A stretch of 64,000 nucleotides of DNA, from NCBI GenBank assembly GCA_031761405.1, contig JASEVX010000001.1:42107359-42171358 (forward strand). Direction: 5' to 3'. Below, piece by piece: positions 1 through 15,300 of the stretch. Positions within the stretch are counted from its first letter, which is position 1; each line of letters begins with the position of its first letter. A program made the translations under genes and the position numbers. The notes below the pieces were generated by a model, which worked only from the letters and a program-made list of their open reading frames with translations, had not been told where the DNA came from and ran no database searches. Origin of the DNA: Serripes groenlandicus. Taxonomy: Eukaryota; Mollusca; Bivalvia; Cardiida; Cardiidae.

Positions 1-139
1 AAAAAATCTCTGCAAATGAAAGCATAATAAAATGAATGGCTGCTGCAGTAGCATCAAAATGTACATGTAGTAGGAAAGTGATAAAAAGAAGAAACCAATA
101 TTATCAATAATTTATTACTTCTTAAAACATTTGATTTAC

Positions 140-322
140 CTGAAAGAGGTTATTAAGACAGCCTTTATCCGACTCTGAGGTCTCCAGCAGAGATTGTACA
201 GGTATTTTGAGGCACCATTCACCCACACAATAGATCATAGATACCAATAATCTCTTTTCTCCTGTAGTTGTCTGATAATTCTCATTTGTGGGTATCAACA
301 TTGTTATTGTAGCTGCTATAAT
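140..322 (-). CDS. RALGAPA1: RALGAPA exon 20 of window (residues 839-899, last exon in window)
   Basis: 183 nt, phase 0-0, with GATTTACAG|ATTATAG acceptor and CTTTCAG|GTAAAT donor. It encodes [20 protein letters not shown], then [20 protein letters not shown] and [11 protein letters not shown]. It matches vertebrate ILIATITHLLPSTEAS and DKRLVVSLLLCLLDWIMAL. The following exons, toward the GAP domain, lie to the left of the window. Confidence 0.94.
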
Positions 323-3300
323 CTGTAAATCAAGACGATTATTCTTCAAAGACCTCAGATTTGATCATGCCTTAATTAAATTAAATATGAATACGAAAGT
401 GCCTATTATTTTTAAAAGGAAAGCTTGCACATTTTGGTTGCATTGTAAAACACTAGATAATTACAGAACTAATGACTTCATTTTGTTTTAAGAACATTAC
501 CATTGCAATTTCTCTTAGCCAGTTTTCTTTTGCCTCTTTTTTGTCATTTGAAAATCATATATATGTTCTTTTCCCCCCCGAAATTGTGATATCAAGATGT
601 CGGGACTCATTTTAAAGCAAACTGCTATGATGAATAAGAAAATAATTGATTGTCAAGGGAATGATGCCTAGAAACCGAAGATGTTCACATAATAATGATA
701 ACTTTAATGCGGACAAATTGATTTTAAATCAAAATAACCAATATGATAACCTTATATACTCGGGATTACGGCTATGGCCATAATCCCATTTGTTTTGGGG
801 CTGACAGATAGGTTTGATCCGGCATGTATTAAATGCATGCCGGGGACTATTTGCTTAACTCATGTTATACCGTTTATGTAGTTGGTTGTTTACATCCGCA
901 TCTTGTTTTCTAGATGCTTGTTGCTATTCTCACTGAATGAGCGCCTTATCACCGAGATGAGGTTGGCATTTGGATTACTCTGACTTAATCAGTCACCGCA
1001 ACTTTTCGGCCTTCTTCTTCCGCTATTTATCGAAGCAAGACCGTTAACGGAATTAAAAAATTACCCACCCAACCCGACCCAATTTTTTATTATTTTGAAC
1101 TACTGATCCTGCTCTAGATTTCTACTTACAGCTCCTGGGGAATAATGCCATTGGTATTTGAGAATAGCGCCAAACAAAGTCAATGATGTAGTGAACGAGC
1201 TTGGTTAACAGCTTTGGATAAGAGAAGACAGACCATCACAGCCTTGGAAGTACCCTGAACAAGCTGTTTATCAACGTGTGTGTGTGTGTGTGTAAAAAGT
1301 ATTCAGAGTGAACCTTCAAATTGATTGACTACAGAAACTTTCATCATATTTTGATATTGAATTATTTTATTATTTTTTATTTTATCGTCGTTGGCGGTAT
1401 TCTTGCGGCCAGTGAGTGGACGGCGTGGTGATCCAAGATTTTTGGGATATTTAAACTTAAAATTGTTTACTTTTCTTCGGCACTCCTCCATCCGACCTCG
1501 GTGCCTGGACTCTGCATTAAACAGGAACGGGGCCTCGGGTGTCGATGGGGGAAGCTTTGAATTGGTGGGGGCTGCCTTGCATGGCATGTCAACAATGACG
1601 GAAACCTTGTGAGGTGGCCTCCCCCTGTTATCAAGCATATGCCATTCCAAATTTATGTCATTAGATTTTAGGGGAGAGGGTTGTCCAGAACAAGCAATGG
1701 ATGTCTTGTAGTAGCGCATCTCTCGTGGACCCCGCTTTTAGGCCCTTTGGATTTTAAAAGTAAACTAAGGATGGATTGGAGGTTAATATTGTAATTATCG
1801 GAATGAACCCGATATGGATTGGAGGTTAATATTGCAATTATCGGAATGGACCCGATCAGAATTGTAGTACACAGTGTGTTGTCCACCAATTATTGCTATA
1901 CCCCAACGGCCAATCTTATTCCACTATTAATAAATCGGTTAACAGTAAATCTATCTTTGTTTTACACACTCGCCCTAGCACAGAGTGTAAGGGTCGAGTT
2001 TTATTGACTGAATCACCGTCTTCGATCAAAGAATTAAAGATGATAGTTACTCACATTAACAATTCTCTTTGGCAAATCAGGATGATAATCTCTTAGAGTA
2101 TCCACATGGTCACATAACAGAATCAACATATCTGCAGATGTCTTGGCTACATTCCTATCTTTACACTATAATTATATGAACAATTAACAATATACATATA
2201 TTTTATCCTTTCCCATATGCAGACTCATCTAAACAATTCTGCAGCAGACAACTATTGAAAACAGAATTACAAAATGATTGGTTGATAACAATTTTCAGTC
2301 ATATAACAGCAACCAATTCACATGCCTATGTGTTTCCTGGCTTTCTTACACCAGTGCTCCATATAATAGTCATTCCAAGCAACTGGCTGCTTTTCAACAT
2401 AGACTGTATGCCCATTTGTGGAAGATGAATAACGCTTGTCAATTTGACTATTGTCAAGCATCAGAAATAATGTTGGCCAAGCTGGGTTTCAAATTCACAA
2501 TTCCTTGATTCATGGCAAAAAGCTCATGATGAGCAACCTCTTTTTTTCCACATGGTTTCAGCTCTATTGAATAATTATATTATCTTATATAAAGATTTTT
2601 ATTATTTCTTTTTGGTGCTTTCAATGGTAGTGGTGTCTACTTCAGATTTGTTGTACATTCAAAAGAGTTATATATTCTACTATGATAAACTAAAAGATGA
2701 GGTGTAACGCAATACATGTAATATGATTTCATGTTACAAAACTTTTCTACTGAGTGTGAACAGCTTCTTTAAGTCTGTCTATGACAAAACAAGATTTATT
2801 TTTTGACCATCTCAAGGCAATGTCCCATATAACTTTATCTCAATTATCTGAAGAAACAATAAAAATATTTCAAAATTTCTTATCTGTTTGAGAGGATTTG
2901 TTACTGACTTGTTTGAGAGGATTTGTTACCGAGTTGTGTAGTTTGATTGAATGGGATATTTCACTGTTTTCAACAATTTTTCAGTCGTTTCATGGCAGCT
3001 AGTTCACCTGCCTATGAATTTCCTAGCTTTATCACATCAGTACTCCACACAAAATTCTTTCAAAGCAAATGGCTTTTTTACCACATATACTATAAGGTGG
3101 AAGACAACTGACACTTGTCACAGTGACTTTTGTCAAACGTCAGGAAGAATCTAGCAGAGCTGGAAATCACTTTCAACTGAGCTAAAGGGTTCAACCTGTG
3201 TTATGTAGTTTTCAAAAACATCTGAGAATAGAGAGAACAGTTTCTCATTTGAATCACAATGAGAGGGAATTCCTGAATCAATGGTCTGAACAGATTTTAA

Positions 3301-6300
3301 CTAATAACACAAACTCTTTTCTAACAAAATGACATGTTCAAAGGAAAATAGGTATAACTGCATTTTTTCAACAAGGGTTCAGAAGAACAGATGAGTTGCC
3401 TGCCATTAGGTCAGCAAGTTAAAGCATCACAGACTTAAAGATGGATTGGCAAATGAGGGATAAATAATTCCTATGTGACAACCTGCCAAGACAGGCAATA
3501 CAAAAGCAGGGAGTGGTTGCATTAAAATCAAATAAAGTAAGCTAGTACTTACCCCTAGAGTAGCAAGTAAAACATTCACAGCTTCATTACATTTTGAATG
3601 AAAAGTTCCATGGGTTAGTTCTTCATACAAATAAATACCAAGGCTATTGAGGGCAATGCATCTGAAAAATGTAAGCATACATCTTCATGTGAATTTCCAA
3701 CACATTTTCTTTTAAAGACTATACTACTTAGTATTCTACCTTTTAAAAGGAATATCACTGTATATATAACCCTTTTAATCATTTTCTTTAGACAAATGAC
3801 ATTTCAATGTACTACAGCAGACAATATTTGGAAACATTATCTAATGGGTATTGAAAGATTTTCAGTCTATTGAAAAAGCTTTCAAGCTTTCAAAATTAAA
3901 ACCATACATGGCAAGGTCTAAAAGAATCAGATGAAACCGCAGTACTGTTTGTACTTTAAAATGATTGATTTTCTAACTTTCATCTTGTCCCAAATACAGA
4001 TGCTTTTTTACACCACTGCAGCAGACAACATTTCGAAAACATTGTGAAAAAAAAAAGAAATTGCTCATGTTGTGAAATTTCTCCTTTTGCCACAATATTT
4101 GGAACTTTATTCAATAATTATTCTTTCATTTTTAGAGTTCCCATGTTTTTGACTTAAGGTAGTCTACTACACATTTGTTATATACATGTGGTTAAGGGTT
4201 AATTAAGGGACACTTAGAATAAAACTGTCACTAAAGGAGGATAACAGTAAGGTTCCAATAGATTTGGACAAAGATAAAAGTTTAAACTGTAAAAAAACAG
4301 TCTCTCTGATGTCAGATTCTTATATTTCTTTATTAAGCCAAAGCCGTCTAAATCAATAGTAACAGGTGATTTTCAATACAACTGCATGAATCATATAGAA
4401 CGAAATTTAAAGAAAAAGTACCTTGCCAGACCAGCTGGCTCTCTTCTGCCTGCCTTCAGCAATAGGTTAATGATATTATCCTGAAATAATACACCAAAAA
4501 TACAGTATAATATCAAAAGATTCTTAGTTATCTTAGTTTATTATGTTAAATTACTCAAAAACTAAAATATTACAGAAAATGATTTAATTCAGCATTTGTG
4601 GTAGTACTAATGTCCTCTGTGTTTTTTCTTTGCATAAACTGAACAAGCTTCTTAAATTCAAATATACATGTGCTTGTATTTTCAGAAAATCTTTAGATCT
4701 GAAAGCACTACAAATGTTATCCCATATTTTTAGGGATTTTAAAATTCATGTAAAACTATAATCACTACAAATTTAATTTGGGTTAAATGCTAAGTACCTT
4801 GAAGAAATCCATTTTGATTGATGATCTCTCCATATCTGGGTGTAAAGTTGGAACATCTTTGTAATGGTTAGGAAAACATACCAAGGATCCCAACATAGTC
4901 AAGGCCTCTACCCTTGGTGTCTAAAAAAAAAAATCATTGTCAGTGTTTGTCACTCTTGAAGTGTATTGAGTGTTTAAGCCTTTCCCACACACAACACATC
5001 TGCAGCAGACGGCACTGAAAACATTAAGTCAAAAGATGGAATCTCTATATAGTTGAAAGAGCAATTATTGAATAAAGTTGAAAACCTTGAAGGAAAAGTC
5101 AACTGATGCACAGGCATCAGAAAGTGTCAGAATGTGGGAAATGGTTAAACAAGCTTTAGATATTTCTAAATAAAAAGCATCACTAACTTCACAGTATTAC
5201 AATTTAAACCTTTCCACATATAGACATTTTCTGACGCTTCTACAACAGACGACTTTTATATTGTGACAAAAGATGAAATTGCTCAAATTTTCTATGTTTC
5301 CAAAGTCGTCTGCTGCAGCTTTGTTGTATTTGGGTAAGGGTTAACTTGACCCATATCCTGACTAACAAGTGATACTTTATAAGCTTTTTTGGCTAAAGCA
5401 ACAATTTTGTAACACCTGGCTTTAAGGCAATGTAAAACTTAGTTCAATTTTCCATTGCCTGCCTGTCCATACATGACGCTTTCACTACAGTTATTCGCAG
5501 GATATAAAAATGTTCTGTGTAAACAAACTAGTCTGATATATCTACAGCATATGACTTCAGATTGACAAAACCGTGGAGAAATATGTCACAATTTTTTAAA
5601 ACTTCTACTTTTTCATGATATATTCTACAAATTGTTCCGAAATCAATCCTTTATTTTTGTTTAACACTTGTCAAGGTAAAATAAAAACCAGTGTTTCATA
5701 CCTCTCTCATATCAATAGAATTGATAACGGATGAACAGGCGGATATCATGTCTAGTGTTAGTAAACTGTAACCAGGTAGAGATGTGGAGAAAAACCTGGG
5801 ACCACAATACTTCACTAAAACATTCTTTACATCCTGAAAAAAGTAACAAATAAATATTTAACCATTTCACTTATACGTCAAATGTGCAGCTGACACCTCT
5901 AAAAATAAGGAAACTCGCTATAAATTATTTTATAATTATTGAAAAGAATTTAAAAACATTGTGGTAAATTACTACAAGCAATTTCTCATTTTGCTACAAT
6001 TTATCAACCATGCAGCACACAAATTTGAAAACACATAAAGCCAAAATATGTAAAACTTTAAAATTGAATTTGTAAATATTGAATACAGTTGCAAACATTG
6101 TGGCTGCAGGTGGGAGAGGGTTAACAAGGGGCCATCATGGCTCTGGATCGCTCACCTTTGTAATGCATCAACAATTACTTTTTTTACCAATCAACATGGC
6201 TTGAAGTAATCTGATAGATAGTCACCGAAGGAACATTTCTAGCTAATTATTTGGAAATCGGACAGATTCTTTTGGAGAAGAATTTTAAAAATAATTCGCC

Positions 6301-9300
6301 TCCTTGCGGCCAGGTTTTTTCAATATGGCTTGAAGAAGTCTGATAGAGGGTCACCAAATGATTTAAAAATCGGCCAATTTGTGAGGAGAAAAGTTTTTTT
6401 CTTTCGGTTGCCATGAAAACCAGAATTCCTCATGCATAAACAAATTGAAGGAATTTTTGTGACGACATTTAGAAAATGCTTTCTGTGAGGCTTGATCAAC
6501 TGGTTACAGAGGAGAAGATGTTGACGGACAACGCACAAAGGGCGATCACAATAACTCACTTGAGCACCGCATGCTAAGGTGAGCTTAAAAGCAGTCTGCT
6601 TCAGATGTCTGCATGTGGGAAACTGTTAAGTCCTACATGTCTTGTGGTTGTCTAGGAAACAAGTAAATTATTATCCATGTGAATACCGTATATACTCGGT
6701 TATAAGTCGCACTTTTTTACCTTCAAAATCGAAAGTGAAGTGGGGGGAGCGACTTATAAGAGGGTCAAGCAAAAATTTTGAAAAAATTACCCTCCAATTC
6801 ACCGATCGTCAAAAACTGTGCAGGCCGGTCATTGATAAAAAGGGCGACTTAAATGATGATTTAACAGAATAAATCAAGTTTGATTGAAAGAAACATATCT
6901 TATAGAATTGATTTGTTTATAAAAACAAACACTAGAAAAAATATATAACTTATGAATGTACATTTAAAAAGTCATTTGTTCCAAGTTATTGTTTCGATTT
7001 CAGCTCGATTGGAAGCCATTTTGAATTTTGTGAAAATATAAATTGCGGAGCTCAAGTCCAGATGCGTAAATATACAGACCATAATACTGTTACTAGGTCG
7101 TATGTCACTTTATATGTGATTGAAAAAATAATGTAATAAACTTTAATTTATATTTCAGGATAAAGTGTTGTTTTTATTTTAAACAAAAGGTCATTGATTT
7201 GTAACCCTTATTAACCCTTATTACCATATATTGAGGCTTCCCATCCGAATTTTGAAATGTTAATGCTAACTCAAAATTGCTTGCAATAAGCAATTTCTCC
7301 TTTATCCACGATGTTTCTTGCCTTGATGTTTTCAACGTAGCCTTGTACATAATTGTTGCATGCGGGAAAGTGATAATTTGACATTGTGTAGACACGTACA
7401 CACGTAGCTGTCAAACTATCTTAATTAGAAAGTCCATGTTTGCAGAAGGTGATAAAAAGAAGCCATAATAATGGCCACGACAAGACCCATTTCACCGTGA
7501 TTTTGGCCTGCATGGGTGATGGTACCAAATTAAACCATTAGAAAGCAAAAAACAAACACAGATCCAATTAAAGAGATAAAAAAGTCGGACCAAAATTGTC
7601 ATAATTAATCCACAAACAATCCCAAGACTACACACGGGGTGATTTAACACGGTCAATAATTGACGTTAAAGTGTATTAAGTAAAAACTGATAAACATGCA
7701 ATTATCGGCTTTTACCACTGTGATACATCTGCAGTATTTGAGAGTCGTAACAAAGACAATAACTGTAGCTAAAGTGTATTAAATACAAACTGCTAACAAT
7801 GCAATTATCGGTTTTTACCCACTCTAATACGTACACGTCTGCAGAATTTGACCTCGGGTAATTTTACATGTAACACCTTTAGCTTGATGATAATTTAAAC
7901 CTGTGTGGTTTACACGCGACAGTTGTGTTAGAATTATTTGACTGTTAGAATTGAGGTCGCTGAACCGTGGATTTTTATTAAAAAGGGTGAACAAACTCCA
8001 TAAACGAAAGCTATATTATCAAACAAAGGGGAAATTAGCAATGTTTTCAAAAGTTTTCAGCTGCATCAGAAACATCATGGGAAAAGGACGAATTTAATCT
8101 GAGTTAGCAGATTATCACTGTATGCGAATTAATTTCAGTTATGCAACGCCGATTTTTCCCTCCATCTACCCTCTACCCCTTCAGTTAACCCTTTCCCGCA
8201 TACAACAAATCTGCAGCAAACGACCTTGGAAACAAATTGACAATATCGGGAATAAACTCCATAAATGAGAGCTATATTACCATAGATAAAACAAAGGGTT
8301 AATCAAGACGAGTGTGTTTTCACATAACCTGGGGCCTTTTGTGACCGGACAAAACCGGTTTATGTATTCCCCAGTAAATCTCTTTAGATAAAACAAATTA
8401 AAACTAGTTGGACATCATTGTATGTTCAAATAATGTAAACAAAAAGCTGATGCTCGATCTTGATGACTTAAGGTTATATATCTCGCTTCTTATGATAGTA
8501 AAATCTATTTAGACTATAAATCAATGCTTACATAAAACTAATTGGACATTATATGAATGTTTTAAACAAAAAATCTGATGCTCGATCATGATGACTTGGG
8601 TTATATCTCGCTGCTTGTCATAGGGTTTTGACGTGAAAAAAATCAAAAATCTAACTGCGACTTATAAGAGGGTCAATCATCAAACCCTAGACTTTAGGCC
8701 TCGAAGTAGGGGGTGCGACTTATAGACGAGGGCGACTTATAACTGAGTATATACGGTAAGTATAATTAACTTCTCCTTTCTTGAGCTTTAATATCCAATA
8801 CATGTAGAAGTACCGTAAATCCCCGGTTTTAAGACGCATTTTTTTACCTTAAGCATCTTATTCGCGGGTCAATCAAAATATCCAACAAGTCAACGATGTT
8901 CGATTCAGGGATTGCGAGTTCGAACCCCAGCTTGGCCAACATTCTTTCCGACGTTCTTCTACAAATGGGCTAACAGTCTATTTGGAAAAGCAGCCAGTTG
9001 CTCGGAAAGAATGTTGTGTGGAGAACTGGTGTGAGAAAGCCAGGAAACACATGAGTAGGTGAACTGGTCGTCGTAATATGACTGAATAAATGTTGAAAAC
9101 GGCGTTAAACCCCAATCAATCAATCAAACATTTTAAAACACAACATATTGAGGACTGACCTGATCTTGTGAAGTAAGTCCTTGGTGTAGTATATGGTAGA
9201 ACTTAGCCAGAAGTTCCTGAGAAAGAGACAAGTCTGGTTGTCTAACCATCATCTGGCATAACAACTGGTATGCTAACAGCTTCCCACGTTTGTATTTGTT

Positions 9301-12300
9301 TGTTAATGTAAGGCACTAGAATTAGAACAAAAATAAATATTCATGTACATTTACAGATTTAGGCTTCATTCAAAATGGTTGTGACTATATCGTGTTACAA
9401 GATGTAATTGTATGAAACAGTCTATGACAATTTATGAGATAAAGCAAATAACTAGTAGTGATTCCTTTTTTAAAATTTTAAGTTTTATTTATTGACGATA
9501 ATTGAATGAATAACCTATGACTAAAAGAAATTATTGTGACAAAAGGAGAAATTACTCATCTTGAGCGTTTTCTTCTTTTGTCACTATGTTTCACAAAGCC
9601 GTCTGTTGCAGAGGCGTCAGAAAGCGTCTATATGAGGGAAAGGGTTAAGGGTAAAGCAAAGCTTAAAATGAAAATAACTTCATGAACTCTTTGAAAAACT
9701 TTATTTTATTAACATTGGTGTTGAATGTCTAAATATTGCAGTAAAAGCATTTGACATCCACTTAGATCACCATCTATTCAATAAAAGAATTTCTTCTGAC
9801 AATGAGGGGTTTTATTTCATCCCTGTGTGTATCAAGATCATTTGTATGTGGGAAAGGGTGAAATGTTCTCCATTACTAGAATGAACCTACCTCAAATAAC
9901 CATGAAGCAAATATGGTCTGTGGTGGTATAAACTCGGGAGGGGTAGGAGATGACTGATTATCGGTGCTCACACCAAGGTTTTCTCGCATCTGAAAGTCAT
10001 AAAGTGAGCTGTCAAAGCTTACAGAAAATAAAACAAAGTCTAGGTACATATTCACCAAAGGTTCTTTAAAATTCAATCTAATTCAAACTAGAAAAATATT
10101 CTAAAATTCTGGCTTAGCCATGGAGTTCAGTCAATCAAAATATGTGCAACTTTGTCAATTTAGAATTAGGACAAGAAAAATTTGTCAAATAGTATTTCCC
10201 CCCAGCATCAAAAAGTTGCTGTGACCTTGACATGAATGACCTAAAATAATCAAGGGTCACAGCGTTTCATTTTGGAATTTATATCAATGAGTTCATTCAT
10301 GTTTTTTTCATAAAACAATGATCCTACAATGTCCTACATTTAAATGAGCCCTGGCAAAATTTAATGAGTCTAGAACTGCACAGCAAAGTGAAACTCTGGG
10401 GTCCTCCACTGGTCATGCCCAATCTTCCTGCCAAGGGTCAGCACTGTAGATCCAAGTTTTGTCCAGTTAATAATCGTACAAGCTGTCTACTGACAGACTG
10501 ATGGACCAACATGTATAAAGTAGTATACCCACTCTTCTTCAAAGGGGGGCATAATAAGAAGGATCTCATTATTATGAATTTATCTTAAGTGAACATTGAT
10601 TTCAAAAGTCATCAGCTGCACATGCATCAAAATGTGTTAGGTATTAGGAAAAGTTTAATAAAACTTTCACATGAGTAAATCCAGTTTTTTGCATCGTCTC
10701 AAATCTATCCAATCCCCGGTACCGCAGTTGGAAGCAAGGTAGGCCGTCAATCCTTGGGATGTGATTTCGAACCCAAGTTCGGCCAACATTCTTCCCTACG
10801 TTTGAGAAATGTCAATGAGAATAGTGTCATTCATCTTCCACCAATGAGTTACAGTCTATGTGGAAAAACAATTGTGTTGAGTACTGGTGTGAGAAAGCCA
10901 GGAAACACTTTTCAAAATGACCTACTCTGAACAAAAAAAAATGAAATTGCGTTTACCAAAGGTAATTTAAACTATATTTGAACTCTGCATAGATATCATC
11001 AAGAAAAACAAACTAAAAGAAGTTTGATGAAGATTGGATGAAAACAGTGATATCTAGCCCTGAGAACTTTGTGCTTTGTGAACTAAAAACATACCCTCAG
11101 GAGGGTGTCTTGTAGGTCACATAAATGTTCGAAGACGGATGCATGAATGTTTGGATCGTCAATTTTGTTGACATCACCAAGTGCTCCTAACATCCTTCGC
11201 CATAATATCACAGATACATCAGGAAGCCAGCCTTGCACACTGCCCCCTGCTAATACACTTTTAAATTCCTCCGTAGATCCTGTAAAGATAACACATATTT
11301 TTTACTGTGAATCTGTCTTCTATTTAACCCTCATATTTCCTTCAGTCTTTTGTTTACTGTCCTATATGCATAATCTAAAAATAAACATTAGCTGAAGAAA
11401 GGATACTTTAATGAAGTTTTAACCCTTTCCCTCTTGCAGGCTCATTCTGGTGCCTATGAAGCAGACAAATTTTTATATTATTGTGGCAAAATGTAAAATT
11501 CCTCCTTTTGCTTTAATGATTTCAGCTATATTCTATAATTTTACTTTCATTTGTAGAGATTCTCCTTATTATTCTCCACATGTTTTCAAAGTCATCCTCT
11601 GCAGAATTGTCATATGTGGGAAAAGGTTAAGTAATTCAAATACACAACTATCTAGTTATGGGTATTATTGTAATTTGCAAATGTAAACACTACTGTCCAG
11701 AGAAACACTTTCTGCGCCTGCCAATATGTAAGTAAGTGAGTGTAAATGTTGCAAACAGACAAACTATGTGTCCTCCTGACAAAAGGTTGCAACAGGACAA
11801 GATGCTGAACAGCCAAGCTAAAATGGAAGGTTTACTTTTGGAGCAATGAGACCTGTATATTGACAAACTAACATAATTACAGCATTTACATAATCCAACA
11901 AGAGCGCCAAATGTCACAAATACGCCCATCCTGGTTTTTTGAGACCAAGTATAGTGATAATAGGTTGTACGTCAGGCAAATTTAGAGAGCGGACACTGTT
12001 AATACAGTTTTGGCCATTTCGAGGGACATAACTGTGGAGTGACTAGACCGATTTAGGTTATTTCTATAATTAAAGGGCAATAACTCTCCAGTGAATAAAG
12101 CGATATGGCTGGTAATCAAACTTGTCTAAGATATTACGCCAATACACATTCTGAGCAAATTTGGTGATGATTGGACAAAGGTTTCTAAAGATATTTAGCT
12201 GACAAGACCAATTTTAGGTAATTTCTATAATTAAAGGGCGATAACTCTTGATTGACTATAGAAATATGGCTAGTTATCGAAAGTGTCCGAGATATTATGC

Positions 12301-15300
12301 CAATACACATTTTGACTATATTTGGTGATGATTGGACGAAGGCTTCTAAAGTAATTTAGCAGACAAGACCAATTTTAGGTAATTTCTATAATTAAAGGTC
12401 GATAACTCTCGATTGACTAAAGCAATATGGCTAGTTATCAAACTTGTCCGAGATATTATGCCAATACACATTCTGACCAAACTTGGTGATGATTGGACAA
12501 AGGCTTCTAAAGTTATTTAGCTGACAACATACTGGACGCCGCCCGCCAACCTGTACGCCTGAGTAAACCTACAATAAATTCCATTTTTTCAAAACGGGCA
12601 GGCGTATCAAAACTGGAATATCCCAAATATAATAGTTTAATCATAGAAGACACCGGTAAAAGGGAAAATTGCTTGTCATTTGCACAACATTTTCAAATTT
12701 GTCTGCTGCAGATGCAAGTTGGAAAGGGTAAACAGCTTTGAGAGCTGAATGTGTTCAAATGTACCTGTATTCTCATGCGTCTCGTTTGAGGCCACCATTT
12801 CTATATGTAGACTGTCTCTGTCTGGGGTTGGACTGCCTTTATGTTGACTTGGAACATTCAATTCCACTGTTAGCTCACTGCTAGGGGTGGGAGAGGGAGT
12901 CCGAGTACCAACATGGTATTGCACTGAATTTGGGGAAGGGGACCTTGAACCTGTATAACATTTTCAAAAAGTAGTATGAATCTAAAATACATGTAGGAAA
13001 TAAAACAAATACCAAAATACTTGTATCTGACCATTCCCTTTCCCATATACAACAATTCTGCAGCAATTATTTTTGGAAGAAGATTATGCAAACATACAGA
13101 AAATCTTTTTAAATGAAAGTAAGTTGAAAACATTGTGATAAAAGGAAAAAGTGATCAACATGAGATTTCATTTCCTATTTGAAGCAGCATGTTTCACAAG
13201 TACAATCTCTTTACAACTTCTGTAAGTTTTAGCATATTAAGTTTTAAGACTCAAAGTCTGAGCATGTCCCTTTAAAATCAGACAACAAGAGGGCCATGAT
13301 GGCCCTGGATCGCTCACCTGATTTATTTATTTTCACTTTAGCCATATAAGCTCCGCCCCCTGGTGGCCATTGTTTTCGAACAATCAACTTGGCTTGTAGG
13401 ATTCTAATAGAGGGTCACCCTAGGAACATTTCTACAAAATTATTTGAAAATTGGCCTGACACTTTTGGAGATTTTTTAAGTTTTCACTATAGCCATATAA
13501 GGCAAAATAGCCCTGCCCACTTGCGGCCATGTTTTTGGACCAATCAACATGACTTGAAGGAATCTGATAGTGGGTCACTTAAGGAACATTTCTTCAATTT
13601 TCTTTGAAAATCGGTCTGACACTTTCGTCGGAGAAGATTTTTTAAGTTTTCACTATAGCCATATAAGGCAAAATAGCCCTGCCCACTTTCGGCCATGTTT
13701 TTGGACCAATCAACATGACTTGAAGGAATCTGATAGTGGGTCACTTAAGGAACATTTCTTCAATTATTTTTGAAAATCGGTCTGACACTTTCGTCGGAGA
13801 AGATTTTTTAAGTTTTCACTATAGCCATATAAGGCAAAATAGCCCCGCCCCCCTGGTGGCCATGTTTTTCGACCAATTAACATGGCTTGAAGGAATCTGA
13901 TAGAGGGGGTCATCCAAAGAACATTTCTACAACATTATTTGAAAATCTGTTAACCAGTTTGGGAGAAGAAGATTTTTTTTTCATTTCGTTGCCAAGGAAA
14001 CCAGAATTCTGCATGGATCCCAAACATTTGAAGGAATTCTGGTGAGGTCATTGAGAGGATGCTTTTTGTGAAGTTTCATCCCAATTGACTCACTGGTTAC
14101 TGAGGAGAAGAAGTTGATGCACGAAGCACGACGGACACCGGACAAAAGGCGATCACAATAACTCACCTTGAGCAAAGCTCAGGTGAGCTAAAAATGGTTC
14201 TCGTAGACCTGCAAGATGATTAAATCATATTATTATCATATTAGCTCCATACAAAGCCTCTAGATTACCAGTTAACAAAATGACAAGACAGACAGATTTA
14301 ACAAATTGATCGGTTTGGCAGTTCATCAACAGTGAATCATAATATCATCATTCTTAGACAATAAATATGGACATTAAATGTCCATTAACTCTTTCCCACT
14401 TGCATACAAATTTAGACACATCTGCAGCAGACCACTTATGAAATCATTGTGGTAAAGAGAGAAATTGCCTATAATGAGCAATTTCTCCTTTATTGACTTT
14501 GTTTCCATCTCTATTCAATAACAAGTTTGGTTTACATAGATTTTTCTTCCTATTTCTGCCAAGATGTTTACAAAGACGTCTGCTGCCGATTTGTTGAATG
14601 CAGGAAAGGGTTAATCTTTTACTTGATGGGCAATGTCTGATTAGAATAGAATAGAACAGAAACTTCTGAATAGTTTGCTTTGGATCATCCAATAAATCCA
14701 TACAAGTTAAATCAGAATTTCAAAATTTATTTTTTTATTATATATTCTTTAGACTTATGTCTTTAAAACATATGAGTAGCATAGTTTTATAAATTGCAAA
14801 TTAGGAGAAGTGATTAATTTAACCATTTTGATATAAGTGGGAAAAGATGAAATTGCTTGTAGGAAATTGTTCCCTCAAAGCAAGTTTCTACTTTCATATT
14901 GTATTTTAAAGTGGTAGGGCATGAACGATTGTCTGTATCACATGCCATCAAAAGTAACAATTAAATAATACTAACGTTTCACAACAGACTCATTGTCCGA
15001 TCTGTCCAAAGCGACACCAATGTCCATCACATCGTGAATACCAGACACAGTCTCACTAGATGGGGTTTCTGCTGGGGTCGACACTATAGACGAAACTTCA
15101 TGGTCCTCATTCTGTACTGAACCTGGAATTATATTAAAAAGAATTAGTCACATGTATTGTCATTGAACTCTTTCCCACCTGCTGACACATTTTGACGCAA
15201 TAGCAGCCAACGACTTTTCAAAACATTGTGGCCAAAGGTGAAATTGCTCATCATGAGTAATTTCTCCTTTGGCCACAAAGTTTTCAACTTTATTTAACAA

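Noticed and set aside
2154..2155. Alternative exon 19 acceptor at GTAAAG|ATAGG
   Set aside because: It would need two bases from exon 18, which ends in phase 0; ATTATAG|TGT fits.
13389..13773. Overlapping open frames with repeated motif [12 protein letters not shown]
   Set aside because: They are frames through consecutive 164-bp units of a pearl-like element.
12950..14976. RALGAPB or tuberin (TSC2) as the gene identity
   Set aside because: The exon peptides align collinearly with RalGAP alpha; no beta-subunit or tuberin-specific segment is seen.
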